From NCBI RefSeq assembly GCF_002215035.1, contig NZ_NKFP01000001.1, forward strand, positions 927,501 to 991,500: 64,000 bases of DNA, read 5' to 3'. This document shows positions 1 through 8,357 of the stretch, piece by piece. Numbering within the stretch: the first letter of the stretch is position 1; each line of letters begins with the position of its first letter. The translations under genes and the position numbers were made by a program. This DNA is from Leptolyngbya ohadii IS1 (lineage in GTDB: Bacteria > Cyanobacteriota > Cyanobacteriia > Elainellales > Elainellaceae). The notes below the pieces were generated by a model. The model had not been told where the DNA came from. It saw only the letters and a program-made list of their open reading frames with translations, and ran no database searches.

Positions 1-642
1 CACCACTAGCACATCTGCACGGGTGTGATCCACCTGCCACACTTGATTTGACCACTCGATCGCGATCGCTAATCCTTCCCGCGTGTGCAGCGTCAACCGA
101 TCCTGTCGCCACCCTAACGATCGCTTTTGCTGAACCTTCTCAATATACGGACGCAAAATGCGATAAACGGTTGTGCGTCCAGGGTAGTCCTCCACCCCAA
201 GCGTTTGGGCACGCGCCTGTACTTGAACGGCAACCTGGGCCGGACTCATTTGCCGACTCCCACGATTCCCATCCTTATATGTTTTCACAATAAAGTCCTG
301 CCACTCCTGGCTCGCTTTGATGCTGCCCTGGTCTGATCGCGGTTGTCGTGACAACCCGGCAACGCCTAATTCCTGCCACGCTTTCACCAGTCGTCGCAGA
401 CTTCGCACACTCATCCCTAAGCTGCGGGCAGCTTGTCGCTGCACTTGCGTATATGTTTTCGTCCCGCGTGCTGCCAATAGCTGCTGAATTATACGCATTC
501 GCTGTTGCACATAATCCGGCAGTTCGCTGCTGCCATCGACGATCAACCACGAATCGTCTGTGTCAGGGGTGGGCAACCTCAGAGCAAGCTGCATTCCAGG
601 AGCAGCAGGCGAGACTGAAATCAGTTCGGTTGCAGGGTCCAT
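1..642 (-). CDS. tnsB: TnsB-like transposase, N-terminal 214 residues (runs off left edge)
   Basis: Reading the minus strand from an ATG at 642 gives 214 open codons to the window edge. The start is supported by a GGAGG seven bases upstream. Residues about 40-110 look like paired helix-turn-helix DNA-binding domains (VRSLRRLVKAWQELG). They are followed by FIVKTYKDGNRGSRQMSPAQ and, near the edge, WQVDHTRADVLVV, the first catalytic aspartate block of a Mu/Tn7 DDE integrase core. From memory these blocks resemble TnsB of cyanobacterial type V-K CRISPR-associated transposons (TYKEGNKGS, WQCDHTRVDVLLV). The rest of the core and any tnsC, tniQ or cas12k would lie left of the window. An alternative is another Tn7/Tn5053-like element without CRISPR. 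Family assignment is firm; the CAST subtype is inference. Confidence 0.85.
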   Translation of the reverse strand, partial: MDPATELISVSPAAPGMQLALRLPTPDTDDSWLIVDGSSELPDYVQQRMRIIQQLLAARGTKTYTQVQRQAARSLGMSVRSLRRLVKAWQELGVAGLSRQPRSDQGSIKASQEWQDFIVKTYKDGNRGSRQMSPAQVAVQVQARAQTLGVEDYPGRTTVYRILRPYIEKVQQKRSLGWRQDRLTLHTREGLAIAIEWSNQVWQVDHTRADVLVV

Positions 643-670
643 CGCGCAACCTCCATCGAAAGAATACCTG

Positions 671-703
671 ATTATAAAAGGAGCGCGGTCAATTACCGTG
701 GAA
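671..703 (-). promoter_or_regulatory. Likely tnsB promoter overlapped by an end repeat
   Basis: A perfect TATAAT on the minus strand lies at 676-671, about 30 bases upstream of the tnsB ATG. The transposon-end repeat at 683-703 covers the place where the -35 contact would fall. TnsB bound to this repeat would be expected to block RNA polymerase, so self-repression is a reasonable inference. Confidence 0.45.
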
Positions 704-947
704 CGTTTTCATTGGGTCCAGATTCTCAACCCCGCTCAACATCTCGATCTATTCCGTTACAGCCTAAGCAATTTTCCAAAGGCGCGGTCAATTACCGTGG
801 AATTTAAACCCCCTGAATCTGCGGTCATTTAGCGCGGTACGACCCAAAAAAACCGTGTTACATTGCTCAAATCCGCCCCCAGTCAGCATTCTATGCTCGA
901 TCGGTCGCGGTCAAAGAAACGCGGATCCCACGAGATGCACAACGAAT
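682..947. repeat. Array of TnsB-binding-type end repeats (transposon left end)
   Basis: Two identical 21-bp copies with core GCGGTCAATTACCG lie at 683-703 and 782-802. A gapped copy lies at 832-859 (GCGCGGTA...ACCGTG) and a degenerate one at about 905-926 (CGCGGTCAAAGAAACGCGG). All face the same way, directly upstream of tnsB. This is the layout expected of a Tn7-like left end, where several TnsB sites lie in the terminal few hundred bases. The outer boundary is unsure: reading inward on the minus strand, TGT trinucleotides begin near 935 and near 950, and either could be the terminus. Confidence 0.6.
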
Positions 948-949
948 TG

Positions 950-1216
950 ACACTTATAAGCTTCAAACTCCTGCTATATAAGGCTTAGAGCCGCTACAAG
1001 CTTCACCCTGATCCTGCCGTTTTCAGCTCAAATTCCTAATGATTTATCAATAGCTTCTATTTTCACTTTTTCGTTATCTTTATTTGCTTATTTCTGTTAT
1101 CAACTTGTTATCTAATTTGTTCTTTATCATGTTGAATTAGCAGTACCCGCTTCAATTACTTATACTGCTTTAATTCATAGCATGGCAGTTACTATTCAAG
1201 TCCCAATTATCTGAAG
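950..1216. other. AT-rich spacer between transposon end and transposase gene
   Basis: No coding region or RNA is visible. The stretch 1020-1190 is strikingly AT-rich and could be the flank of the DDE transposase element that follows, but no matching terminal inverted repeat was found by eye. Confidence 0.4.
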
Positions 1217-3370
1217 CTATCCTGTTGCTACGAACGAACGTTTACTCAATTGCTCTAACCCTTTTAGTAGTTTTGTTGCCACTTCTGGCAAAACGATTCT
1301 CCATCGCTCCTGCTCCCCTTTTCGCATATTCCGCTCGTTCCTCTCCCACCAACTCAAACGGTGATGCTCTCGTTCTCGTCGGCTGGTTAATTTCGTTGCT
1401 TCACTTGGAACAGTCTTATGCAGGGCAGAATTTTCCACAATCTTGACCTCAAATAACGCCAACTCCTCGTGCCATCCGCGCCGTAATCGAGTTGCTGCTA
1501 TGTCACACCATAAAATAGGCTGCGCCGCTTGCTGGGCTTTCCCACCCACCCACTGCACTACTGACCGCACAATTGCTGAATCTTTCGATAGCTCGACTCG
1601 CGGCAGGTCCGCTGTTATCTCACTGATCAGCGGACGGATCACTGTGACTCGCCGACCCCGACCCCGATCTGCTTTGCTTCCAGGTGCTAAACACCGCCTT
1701 TTGACAGGACACTTCTGGCAATGCTTGGGATTGATCCCATACTGCATCTTGATATCCCCATTCGGTTTCTGATGTCTCATGCGGCGATACATCTGATGTC
1801 CCGCAGGACACAATACTGTTTGGTCATTGACTATTTGAAAGTCGCTATTGCCAAATCGGTTCTTCCCTGTCAATCCAGACCCCCATTCTGTGGAAATCCT
1901 CATCGCTCCGTATAACTCTCCACTTGCCACCTCAGAACCTGATTTCACCGCTGAAAGTTCTTTTACGCCTTGCAAAACCGCTAACGATGCGGGCAACTCC
2001 GCAATTGCACACTTCGACTCTTCACTTCTCTGCTGTGTCTCTGATTCAACCTCGCACTCTGCCCACACCGTCTGCCGCAACTCCACTGTCTCTTGCTGGC
2101 AGCCCATCCACAACCGCCAGTTCCAACTCCATTGCCCTAATATCTGCCACAACTCTTGCCCTGCCCCATTCCAACTGCACCAGCGGTCGTAATCTTGTTC
2201 CTGATCCTCCTCACTCAGTCGTTGTTCAAACCCGCCTCGCCCTCGATACAAACTCAACACTTCCATCCCACTCAAACTTGCCACTGATTGCGAGGTCAGA
2301 AACAATTCATACACTTGATCCTTGTCTCGTTTCCCAATCTTTGCCCCATGCTCCTGATGCGGCGTTCGCACCACAATCACGCGCATTGGTGCCGGGTACC
2401 CTCGCCCAACTTCCTCGATGTAGCCTAGATCCAATAGTTGGCTGGCACTGTTCTCAATCCGCTGCCAGTGGGTTGCATCCGCATCCTCCAGCCGCCGCTT
2501 CACCTTTTCGCTCTTCAGAATGTGATAGTCTCGACACCGCAATAGGTATCCCAGCCCCGTTGCCTGCACCACACTGACCAACGCCGCAGTGCCGTACAGG
2601 CCATCCAGGCGCACCAACCCATGCCCAACCACTAAGCCCTGCTGCTCCAAATACCGCACAATCACCCCACAACACCGCTCTAGCTCCAGCTTGGCTGCTC
2701 CATTTCCAGCGCTCCCATAGCTTCCCAACCATTCTCCCGTTTGGGCAACACAGACCGTCGTCCGATTCCGAATCACTTCCCCCCGCTTCCGCCCCGTGTA
2801 CCCTGGCGCACACGCTCCTTCGCTCCGTCGCACGGCGGGCGGATCGTTCCTGGCATCCGTCGTAATCGACCGCTGCCGCACAGCACAGACCGTCCCATCT
2901 ATATCAAACACCACAGAATGGTCGCTCACCCGGTCAAACATCCCAATTGCCTGTTTCACTCGCACGCTGTTCCGCTGCAAATCGCTCTCAAACAGACTTC
3001 GCAATGCTTCTACCGCACTAACTCCCACACTCCCTAAAAACCGACTCAAACTCGATGCCGAGGGACACCGCTCTCGCCCCCACTGGCTCATCAAGACTTC
3101 CTTCACCGGCTCCAACGCTCGATAGAAATCTGCGATCGTCCGTTCCCCACTAATGGCATACGCATTCAACAGCAGCACAAAGTCCATCACTTCATACCGC
3201 CCCATCCGCCCCCGCACGACACGCACTTCTTCTTCCAAATACCCCACTAGCCCACTTTCCAGCCAATATTGTCCGTACAGTACCGCTTCACCAAACCACG
3301 CGGGGATTCGCTGGACACTTTCCCTTCCCGCTTCGACGGCAACCCCCGTTCTCCCTTTCCTCCTTCCCAT
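1217..3370 (-). CDS. DDE transposase, IS4/IS1182-like, 717 aa
   Basis: This is a long intact transposase. The DDE residues fit three blocks: FDIDGTV (about residue 155), VRLDGLYG (about 255) and the YRGRGGFE signature (about 375) with the catalytic glutamate. The YxxRxxFE pattern is typical of IS4-related and IS1182-related transposases. Near residue 530 there is a zinc-ribbon-like stretch (CPAGH, then CQKCPVKRRC), also common in IS1182-like proteins. The start follows AGGAG. The gene is intact, unlike the other transposases in this window, so the element may still be active. Its neighbour on the right end of the plus strand is the TnsB-type transposon end, so it may have inserted next to that element. 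Terminal inverted repeats were not identified, so the exact IS family and boundaries are open. Confidence 0.8.
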   Translation of the reverse strand: MGRRKGRTGVAVEAGRESVQRIPAWFGEAVLYGQYWLESGLVGYLEEEVRVVRGRMGRYEVMDFVLLLNAYAISGERTIADFYRALEPVKEVLMSQWGRERCPSASSLSRFLGSVGVSAVEALRSLFESDLQRNSVRVKQAIGMFDRVSDHSVVFDIDGTVCAVRQRSITTDARNDPPAVRRSEGACAPGYTGRKRGEVIRNRTTVCVAQTGEWLGSYGSAGNGAAKLELERCCGVIVRYLEQQGLVVGHGLVRLDGLYGTAALVSVVQATGLGYLLRCRDYHILKSEKVKRRLEDADATHWQRIENSASQLLDLGYIEEVGRGYPAPMRVIVVRTPHQEHGAKIGKRDKDQVYELFLTSQSVASLSGMEVLSLYRGRGGFEQRLSEEDQEQDYDRWCSWNGAGQELWQILGQWSWNWRLWMGCQQETVELRQTVWAECEVESETQQRSEESKCAIAELPASLAVLQGVKELSAVKSGSEVASGELYGAMRISTEWGSGLTGKNRFGNSDFQIVNDQTVLCPAGHQMYRRMRHQKPNGDIKMQYGINPKHCQKCPVKRRCLAPGSKADRGRGRRVTVIRPLISEITADLPRVELSKDSAIVRSVVQWVGGKAQQAAQPILWCDIAATRLRRGWHEELALFEVKIVENSALHKTVPSEATKLTSRREREHHRLSWWERNERNMRKGEQERWRIVLPEVATKLLKGLEQLSKRSFVATG

Positions 3371-3698
3371 CTCATGACTCCTGCTTCTCTCGATTTAGGA
3401 GCTATTCTCTCAACAACTAACCCCTCAATTCCGCTCCTGGTAACCTTTCTACCCCTCTCCCCTCAACCTCGTTGCGCATCCCGTGGGGAGATTGACGACA
3501 AATATCGTGAGACGCGACAAGAGCTATAGCGATCGACCTCCGAAAACGTACTGTTTATGGGATAAATCTCAGACGGTTCGATCGAACTTGTCTTACTCCT
3601 CATCCTAAAGACAAAAAAGCGATCGCTCAAGGGCTGCGATCGCCTGTTACTAAGCCTGCTACCAATCTCTTTAAACAACGAGGATTGTTGCATTTGCA
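3371..3698. other. Non-coding spacer between two insertion elements
   Basis: No convincing gene is seen in either strand. It includes two HIP1 octamers close together near 3618 and 3638. The missing 5' part of the amidohydrolase gene that resumes at 4573 is not here. Confidence 0.4.
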
Positions 3699-4572
3699 GG
3701 TAGTGTTTTACATTTGTTGATACTTCAATTAAATCTGAAGCCCGAACTCGTAACGATTGATATACAGCCCAATCACTGTGTCGTGCATCTGCTCAGACTT
3801 AGAAAAGCAGATTGTCTCTCTGGCTAATCTCTTGATCCTTGTTCTTAACGTTAAATGCTTACGTTCTATTCTTTGGGTATTTGCTTTTCCAACTTGATGC
3901 TGTTTAGCTTCTAAACATCGTTCATAAGCTCCCCATCCATCGGTGTAAAACTTCTGAATCCCAAATGGCTCTAACAGAGCTTGCAGCTTCTTGAACACTG
4001 CATCACTATGATTCCCAAATACATACGCTAATACTTTTCGACTTTGATGGTCAATTGCCCACCATAGCCATCGTTGATTCGCCTTCTCCTGGACGAAACT
4101 CCACATTTCGTCTAGCTCGCTCTCTACTGCTTCATCCTCGGCTAAAAACCCAACTCAGACAATCTCGACCTCCACTTGCTCAGGTTTAATCTGCTGTAAT
4201 AGCGGTTCATTGACCGTTTTCAGCACTTCCTGTTTTTTTAAGTTCTCCCATCACGGTTCGCGTACTCACCTGTAGCACTCTGGCAATGTCTCGAATCCCA
4301 CTGCCATTAAGGCTCATCGCCACAATTTGCGCTTTGACAGCAGGAGTCCGTCCTGGGTAAGACGGGTTGAGCATAAAGGTGCGTCCTTGGCAGCTTTGAG
4401 AGCGACAGAGGAATCGCTGTTTGCCTTGGGCTGTTTTGCCGTTTTTGACGACGAACTGTTCATTCTGACAATGGAGACAAGTGACTGGAATGAGTGCCAT
4501 AGCGCAGATAGGGGAAATGGAGAGCTTGCAGCTGCCTCTAGTTTATACCGTCAACAAATCTAAGACACTACC
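3699..4572 (-). mobile_element. IS1-family insertion sequence, decayed
   Basis: Both terminal inverted repeats are visible: 3699-3720 reads GGTAGTGTTTTACATTTGTT plus GA, and the reverse complement of 4551-4572 matches it at 20 of 22 positions. The inside holds insA and insB homologues on the minus strand. No clear 8-9 bp target duplication flanks the element (left flank ends in catttgca, right flank starts ttttcagg), which suggests rearrangement after insertion. The element truncates the amidohydrolase gene on its right. Confidence 0.85.
3729..4500 (-). pseudogene. IS1-family transposase (insA + insB), interrupted
   Basis: The upstream half (4500-4207) encodes a 97-aa InsA-like protein with an N-terminal zinc finger (CLHCQNEQF ... 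CRSQSC) and a helix-turn-helix (IRDIARVLQVSTRTV). The downstream half (to 3729) encodes the InsB catalytic part with LDEMWSFV, YTDGWGAYE and RIERKHLTLRTRIKRLARET, as in cyanobacterial IS1 transposases. A run of seven A bases near 4236 joins the two halves by frame change, as is usual for IS1. Even after that shift an in-frame TGA remains at about 4157, just before the LDEMWSF block, and the linker is longer than I expect. The copy is therefore probably dead, although InsA alone would be made. Confidence 0.75.
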
Positions 4573-5404
4573 TTTTCAGGCACTGTCGGGGTTAAGCAAA
4601 AAGTTCAATCTGCCGCTCAACGTTCATGTCCTGGAAACCAAACTTCAGCGGGTGCTGGGGCAGGAGAAGTACGGTAGATCCCTGGTGCGCTATCTGCATG
4701 ATCTGGAACTGCTGGATGAGCGGATGCAGATTATTCACGCGATCTGGGTGGACGAGAAGGATATGGATCTGATCGCGGCAGCGCAGTGTTCTGTCGCCCA
4801 TAATCCTATCTGTAATCTGAAGTTGGGCAGTGGCATCATGCCCTTCCGACAGCTGCGCGATCGCGGCATTAATATTTGCCTTGGCAGCGACGAAGCCTGT
4901 TCTGATGATTCTTTGAATATGTGGTCGGTCGCGAAGCTCACAGGGCTGCTGCACAATATCACTGATCCGGACTATCGCTCCTGGGTAAAGGCACCGGAGG
5001 TTCTGTGGGCAATGCTGCGGGGTGGGGCAAAGGCAATGCGGCTAGACCGAAAAGTGGGAAGACTGGCTCCGGGCTATGAAGCCGACTTAATTCTGCTCGA
5101 CCTGAATACCCTGGCATTTACGCCCCTCAACGATCTGCGCCGACAGCTGATCTACTGCGAACAGGGTTCCTCCGTGGTGCTAACGATGGTAGCGGGACAG
5201 GTGGTCGTGGAAAACGGCAAGGTACTGACGATCGACGAAGAAGCCATCAAAGCCGAAGTTCGAGAACTGATGTCCACCTATCAAGTATCGCTGAAACAGC
5301 TTGACAGCGAAGCACAGAAGCTAGAACCGTACTATCAGCAGATGTATTTTCAGGCGGCAGCGACGGATGTGGGCATGAATCGCTGGGCGATCGACTCAAG
5401 ATAA
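4573..5404 (+). pseudogene. Amidohydrolase/deaminase (AtzA/SsnA-type), C-terminal part only
   Basis: The reading frame enters from the IS1 element, so the apparent start at 4481 belongs to the IS and not to this gene. Resident sequence begins at 4573 and encodes about 277 residues of a metal-dependent amidohydrolase. Visible hallmarks are HVLE (metal-region histidine), HAIWVDEKDM, SVAHNPICNLKLGSGIMP and LGSDEACSDD with the late catalytic aspartate. A C-terminal GRLAPGYEADLILLDL follows, where the composite beta-sheet domain begins. The N-terminal HxH metal ligands are missing, so it should be inactive. It heads the transporter operon that follows and may once have deaminated or dechlorinated the imported substrate. 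Confidence 0.75.
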
Positions 5405-5486
5405 TCAGCAAGATAATCGACTTTACGTAACTCAATACCAAGGAAAAACCGTTTATCATAAAGCCTGTTGCTTCAGGTTGCGCCGG

Positions 5487-6566
5487 ATGTCTACCCAACT
5501 CCTTGATTTGAGAGTTCTCAAACAGCAGTTAGCGGCACATCTGCAAGCCAATTCGGAAGCATATTTAAGCCAATCGCACAATCCTCCAGAGTTAGAACTG
5601 CTGGCGCACGGGGAAGCAAACGTAATTTTTCGGTTAGGTCAGACTGCCCTCGTCCGGGTTGCGGTCAATACTCCCAATCAGCGATTTGGGGGAGACATTC
5701 GGCGCGTCACGCAGTTTGAACAAACGATATTAAGCTATCTGGAGCAAACGGTTATCGGGCATCGGCTTCTGGCGGCAAGTTTAGAGCCAATCGCAGACTT
5801 TCCCTACACCTTTCTCATCACCAATTATCTAGAGGGCACTTCCCTCGACTACAGCCGCAACCACCTGCAAAAATGTGCCCACACCCTCGCGAAACTCCAT
5901 CGCCTCCCCACGATCGCGGGCTATGAAACCGATCGCCTTTGCCCAGCCGTCCCCGTCATTGAGCAACCCCTCACGCTGTTCTATCAGGAAGCCAAGGACT
6001 ACGCCCAGCCCTACCTGGATTCCCCGGATGCTGATCCCGATATTGTGGAAATGCTGAGGGCGGTTTTAGACAGGGCACGATCGCGGCTCAGAACGGAGGC
6101 ACTGCTGGAGACCTATCCCCACCGCTGTCTGGTTCACAGCGATCATACGTTTGAGAACTGGGTAATTAACGATTGTCAGGCGTATCTAATTGACTGGGAA
6201 TGGGCGGAAATTGGCTCTCCGGCAGGCGATCTGGGACATTTTCTTTCTCCCGTCACGGTGCGGCGGCGACAGAACTACCGCTTACCCCCAGCGGATCGGG
6301 CTTTCTTTTTGCAGTGCTACTACGATGCGCTGGAAGACGGGGATTTGGCACAGCGAATAGAGCGTCATTTTGCGGCGTTTGGGGTTTTTCCGGCGGTGCG
6401 ATCGCTTTGCTGGACGGCAGGATATTGGATCACAGCAAATCGCTGGTACGCGGAATCGGAGGACAGCCCCAGTGCAGCGGAACGAATGGCGCGGTTACAG
6501 CGGAGCCGTCAGCAGTTTCCAGAATTATGGCAGGAGGTGATGGGGTGGCTGGATGAGGAGATTTAG
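5487..6566 (+). CDS. APH-fold phosphotransferase (aminoglycoside/choline kinase family)
   Basis: The product of about 359 residues carries the kinase hallmarks of the APH family. The catalytic loop is HSDHTFENW (about residue 215) and the metal-binding motif IDWEWAEIGSPAGDLGH follows about 20 residues later. An N-terminal ELLAHGEANVIFRL corresponds to the nucleotide-binding strands. APH relatives phosphorylate small alcohols such as choline, thiamine, homoserine or aminoglycosides. I chose ATG 5487 over the TTG at 5478 because it gives the usual short N-terminus. The gene sits 25 bases before the first ABC permease, so it likely phosphorylates, and thereby traps, what the transporter brings in. 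The substrate cannot be read from the sequence; resistance to an aminoglycoside is possible but less likely in this setting. Confidence 0.75.
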   Translation: MSTQLLDLRVLKQQLAAHLQANSEAYLSQSHNPPELELLAHGEANVIFRLGQTALVRVAVNTPNQRFGGDIRRVTQFEQTILSYLEQTVIGHRLLAASLEPIADFPYTFLITNYLEGTSLDYSRNHLQKCAHTLAKLHRLPTIAGYETDRLCPAVPVIEQPLTLFYQEAKDYAQPYLDSPDADPDIVEMLRAVLDRARSRLRTEALLETYPHRCLVHSDHTFENWVINDCQAYLIDWEWAEIGSPAGDLGHFLSPVTVRRRQNYRLPPADRAFFLQCYYDALEDGDLAQRIERHFAAFGVFPAVRSLCWTAGYWITANRWYAESEDSPSAAERMARLQRSRQQFPELWQEVMGWLDEEI

Positions 6567-6591
6567 CGCAGTGATACAAAGGAGCAGTTAA

Positions 6592-7512
6592 ATGTCGGCT
6601 GTACTGCCAACACAGAGAACAGAAATTCAGAAGTCAGCCCGGCGATCGCAGTGGCGCACCTATGGGCTGGCGTATGGGATGCTGCTTCCGGCGGTGGTCA
6701 TCATTGGGCTGCTGTTTGGCGGCGGGATGGTGCTGGCGTTTTTGCAGAGCATTGGGGCAATTGGCATTCTGGGGGCGGGAAACATCTCCCTGTCCGCCTA
6801 TCAAGCCGCATTGAGCAACCCGGAATTTATCCGATCGCTGGGACTTAGTTTGTATATTGCGATCGTGGCAACGGGGGCATCCACGATTTTAAGTATTGCC
6901 CTGGCGATGGCGCTCCGAAAAGCGGGACGATGGGCAAGCGTTGCCTGTCAAATTACCCTGCCGATTCCTCATCTGGTGGGCATTGCGGGGATTTTGCTGC
7001 TGCTGTCTCCGAGTGGTTTAATCTCACGACTGTTTTATGCGATCGGCTTAATCCAGTCGGATCAGGACTTTCCTTTATTAGTCAATGATTCAGCGAATGT
7101 GGGGGTTTTGCTGCACTTTCTCTGGAAGGAAATTCCGTTTATGACGCTGATTTTGCTGGCGGTGCTGCGGGGTATCAATCCGGCGTATGAGATGCAGGCA
7201 AGAGCACTGGGAGCAAGCCCCTGGCAGTGCTTCTGGAATGTGACGCTGCCCATGATGAAGTCCGGCATTCTATCCTCTAGTCTGATTGTGTTTGGCTACA
7301 TTTTTTCATCCTTTGAAGTGCCCTTTTTACTGGGATCAACCCGTCCCCGTACCCTCCCCGTTCTCGTCTACCGCGCCTTTACCGACAGCGATTTGACCCG
7401 TCGCCCGGAAGCGATCGCCTTAGGAATAATTCTGTCTATTCTGTCAATTTTGATTATTGTGGCGTATTCCTGGGTTATATCTCGCGATCGTCAATCGGAA
7501 AGTGGAGTATAG
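6592..7512 (+). CDS. ABC importer permease 1 (YnjC N-half / PotB-like)
   Basis: A 306-residue integral membrane protein with about six hydrophobic segments. The cytoplasmic coupling (EAA) loop is visible near residue 200: YEMQARALGASPWQCFW, where the ATPase docks. It belongs to the BPD transporter permease family, spermidine/putrescine or iron type. GGAG lies a few bases before the ATG. With the next gene it forms the two-permease channel; in E. coli YnjC the two halves are fused, here they are separate genes four bases apart. Confidence 0.85.
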   Translation: MSAVLPTQRTEIQKSARRSQWRTYGLAYGMLLPAVVIIGLLFGGGMVLAFLQSIGAIGILGAGNISLSAYQAALSNPEFIRSLGLSLYIAIVATGASTILSIALAMALRKAGRWASVACQITLPIPHLVGIAGILLLLSPSGLISRLFYAIGLIQSDQDFPLLVNDSANVGVLLHFLWKEIPFMTLILLAVLRGINPAYEMQARALGASPWQCFWNVTLPMMKSGILSSSLIVFGYIFSSFEVPFLLGSTRPRTLPVLVYRAFTDSDLTRRPEAIALGIILSILSILIIVAYSWVISRDRQSESGV

Positions 7513-7515
7513 GAG

Positions 7516-8313
7516 ATGAAAAATATAAAAAATCTATTGCTAATCTTAATCACTGTCGTATTGTTTCTGCCATTCCTGCCGCTGTTAATCTGGTCGTTCG
7601 CTAAGGGATGGTACTTTCCGCAGTTGATTCCGGAACAGTGGACGCTTCAACACTGGATACAGCTTTTGTTGCCGACGACGAGAGTAGTGGAGGGACTGCT
7701 GCAAAGTTTAGCGATCGCATTTATGACAACCCTGCTTTCGCTGCTGGTGGGACTTCCGGCGGGACGGGCGATCGGCTTAATGGAATTTCCGGGAAAGGCG
7801 GCTCTGAAGCTGTTTCTCCTGACTCCGATTATTGTTTCGCCGCTGGCAACGCTGATGGGCATCCAGTTTGTGCTGATTCGGCTCGGACTCAACGGCACAA
7901 TTCCCGGCGTAATTCTGGTGCATCTCATGCCCACCATTCCCTACATGACGCTGGTACTTGCAAGCGTGTTTGCCAACTTCGATCCAAGCTACGAAATCCA
8001 GGCGCGATCGCTGGGCGCTTCTCCGATGCAGGTGTTTTCCCAGGTAACGCTTCCCCTCATTGCTCCCGGTCTGGTCGTGGGAGCGCTGTTTGCGTTCCTC
8101 ATCTCCTGGAATGAGTTTCTGTTAACCTTTTTTGTGGGCGCAGGGCGGGTGTTTACTCTGCCGATGGTGCTGTTTACCCTGCTCCAGGGGGGCAATAATG
8201 GACTGATTGCGGCGGTTGCCATTACGTCCGTGATTCCGGGACTGCTGTTTTTGCTGGTATCCAGTAAAGCTTTGCAGAACGAGGTCACGCTGGGGGGATT
8301 GGGGAATGTCTGA
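7516..8313 (+). CDS. ABC importer permease 2 (YnjC C-half / PotC-like)
   Basis: A 265-residue membrane protein with a first segment at residues 3-25 and about six in all. Its EAA loop reads YEIQARSLGASPMQVFSQV. The start is preceded by TAGGAG and lies only three bases after the stop of permease 1, indicating co-translation. It pairs with permease 1 in the inner membrane. After its stop, a 17-base stretch (TCTGAGGAACAGGAATT) is nearly repeated before the ATPase gene. Confidence 0.85.
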   Translation: MKNIKNLLLILITVVLFLPFLPLLIWSFAKGWYFPQLIPEQWTLQHWIQLLLPTTRVVEGLLQSLAIAFMTTLLSLLVGLPAGRAIGLMEFPGKAALKLFLLTPIIVSPLATLMGIQFVLIRLGLNGTIPGVILVHLMPTIPYMTLVLASVFANFDPSYEIQARSLGASPMQVFSQVTLPLIAPGLVVGALFAFLISWNEFLLTFFVGAGRVFTLPMVLFTLLQGGNNGLIAAVAITSVIPGLLFLLVSSKALQNEVTLGGLGNV

Positions 8314-8357
8314 GGAACAGGAATTGTCTGAGGAGCAGGAATGTGTAAGGAGATCGC

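Noticed and set aside
682-947. The end-repeat array as a CRISPR array
   Set aside because: Copies are few, imperfect and unevenly spaced (about 30-99 bases), and sit directly upstream of tnsB, which fits transposon-end sites better.
947-980. TTGACA followed by TATATA as a promoter
   Set aside because: The spacing is 22 bases, too wide for a standard promoter, and no gene follows on that strand.
1225-3125. Several open frames on the plus strand
   Set aside because: They are shadows of the minus-strand DDE transposase; their composition is proline/serine-rich nonsense and no family is recognised.
4481-4572. N-terminal extension of the amidohydrolase frame
   Set aside because: These codons are inside the IS1 inverted repeat and insA region, so they are not part of the original gene.
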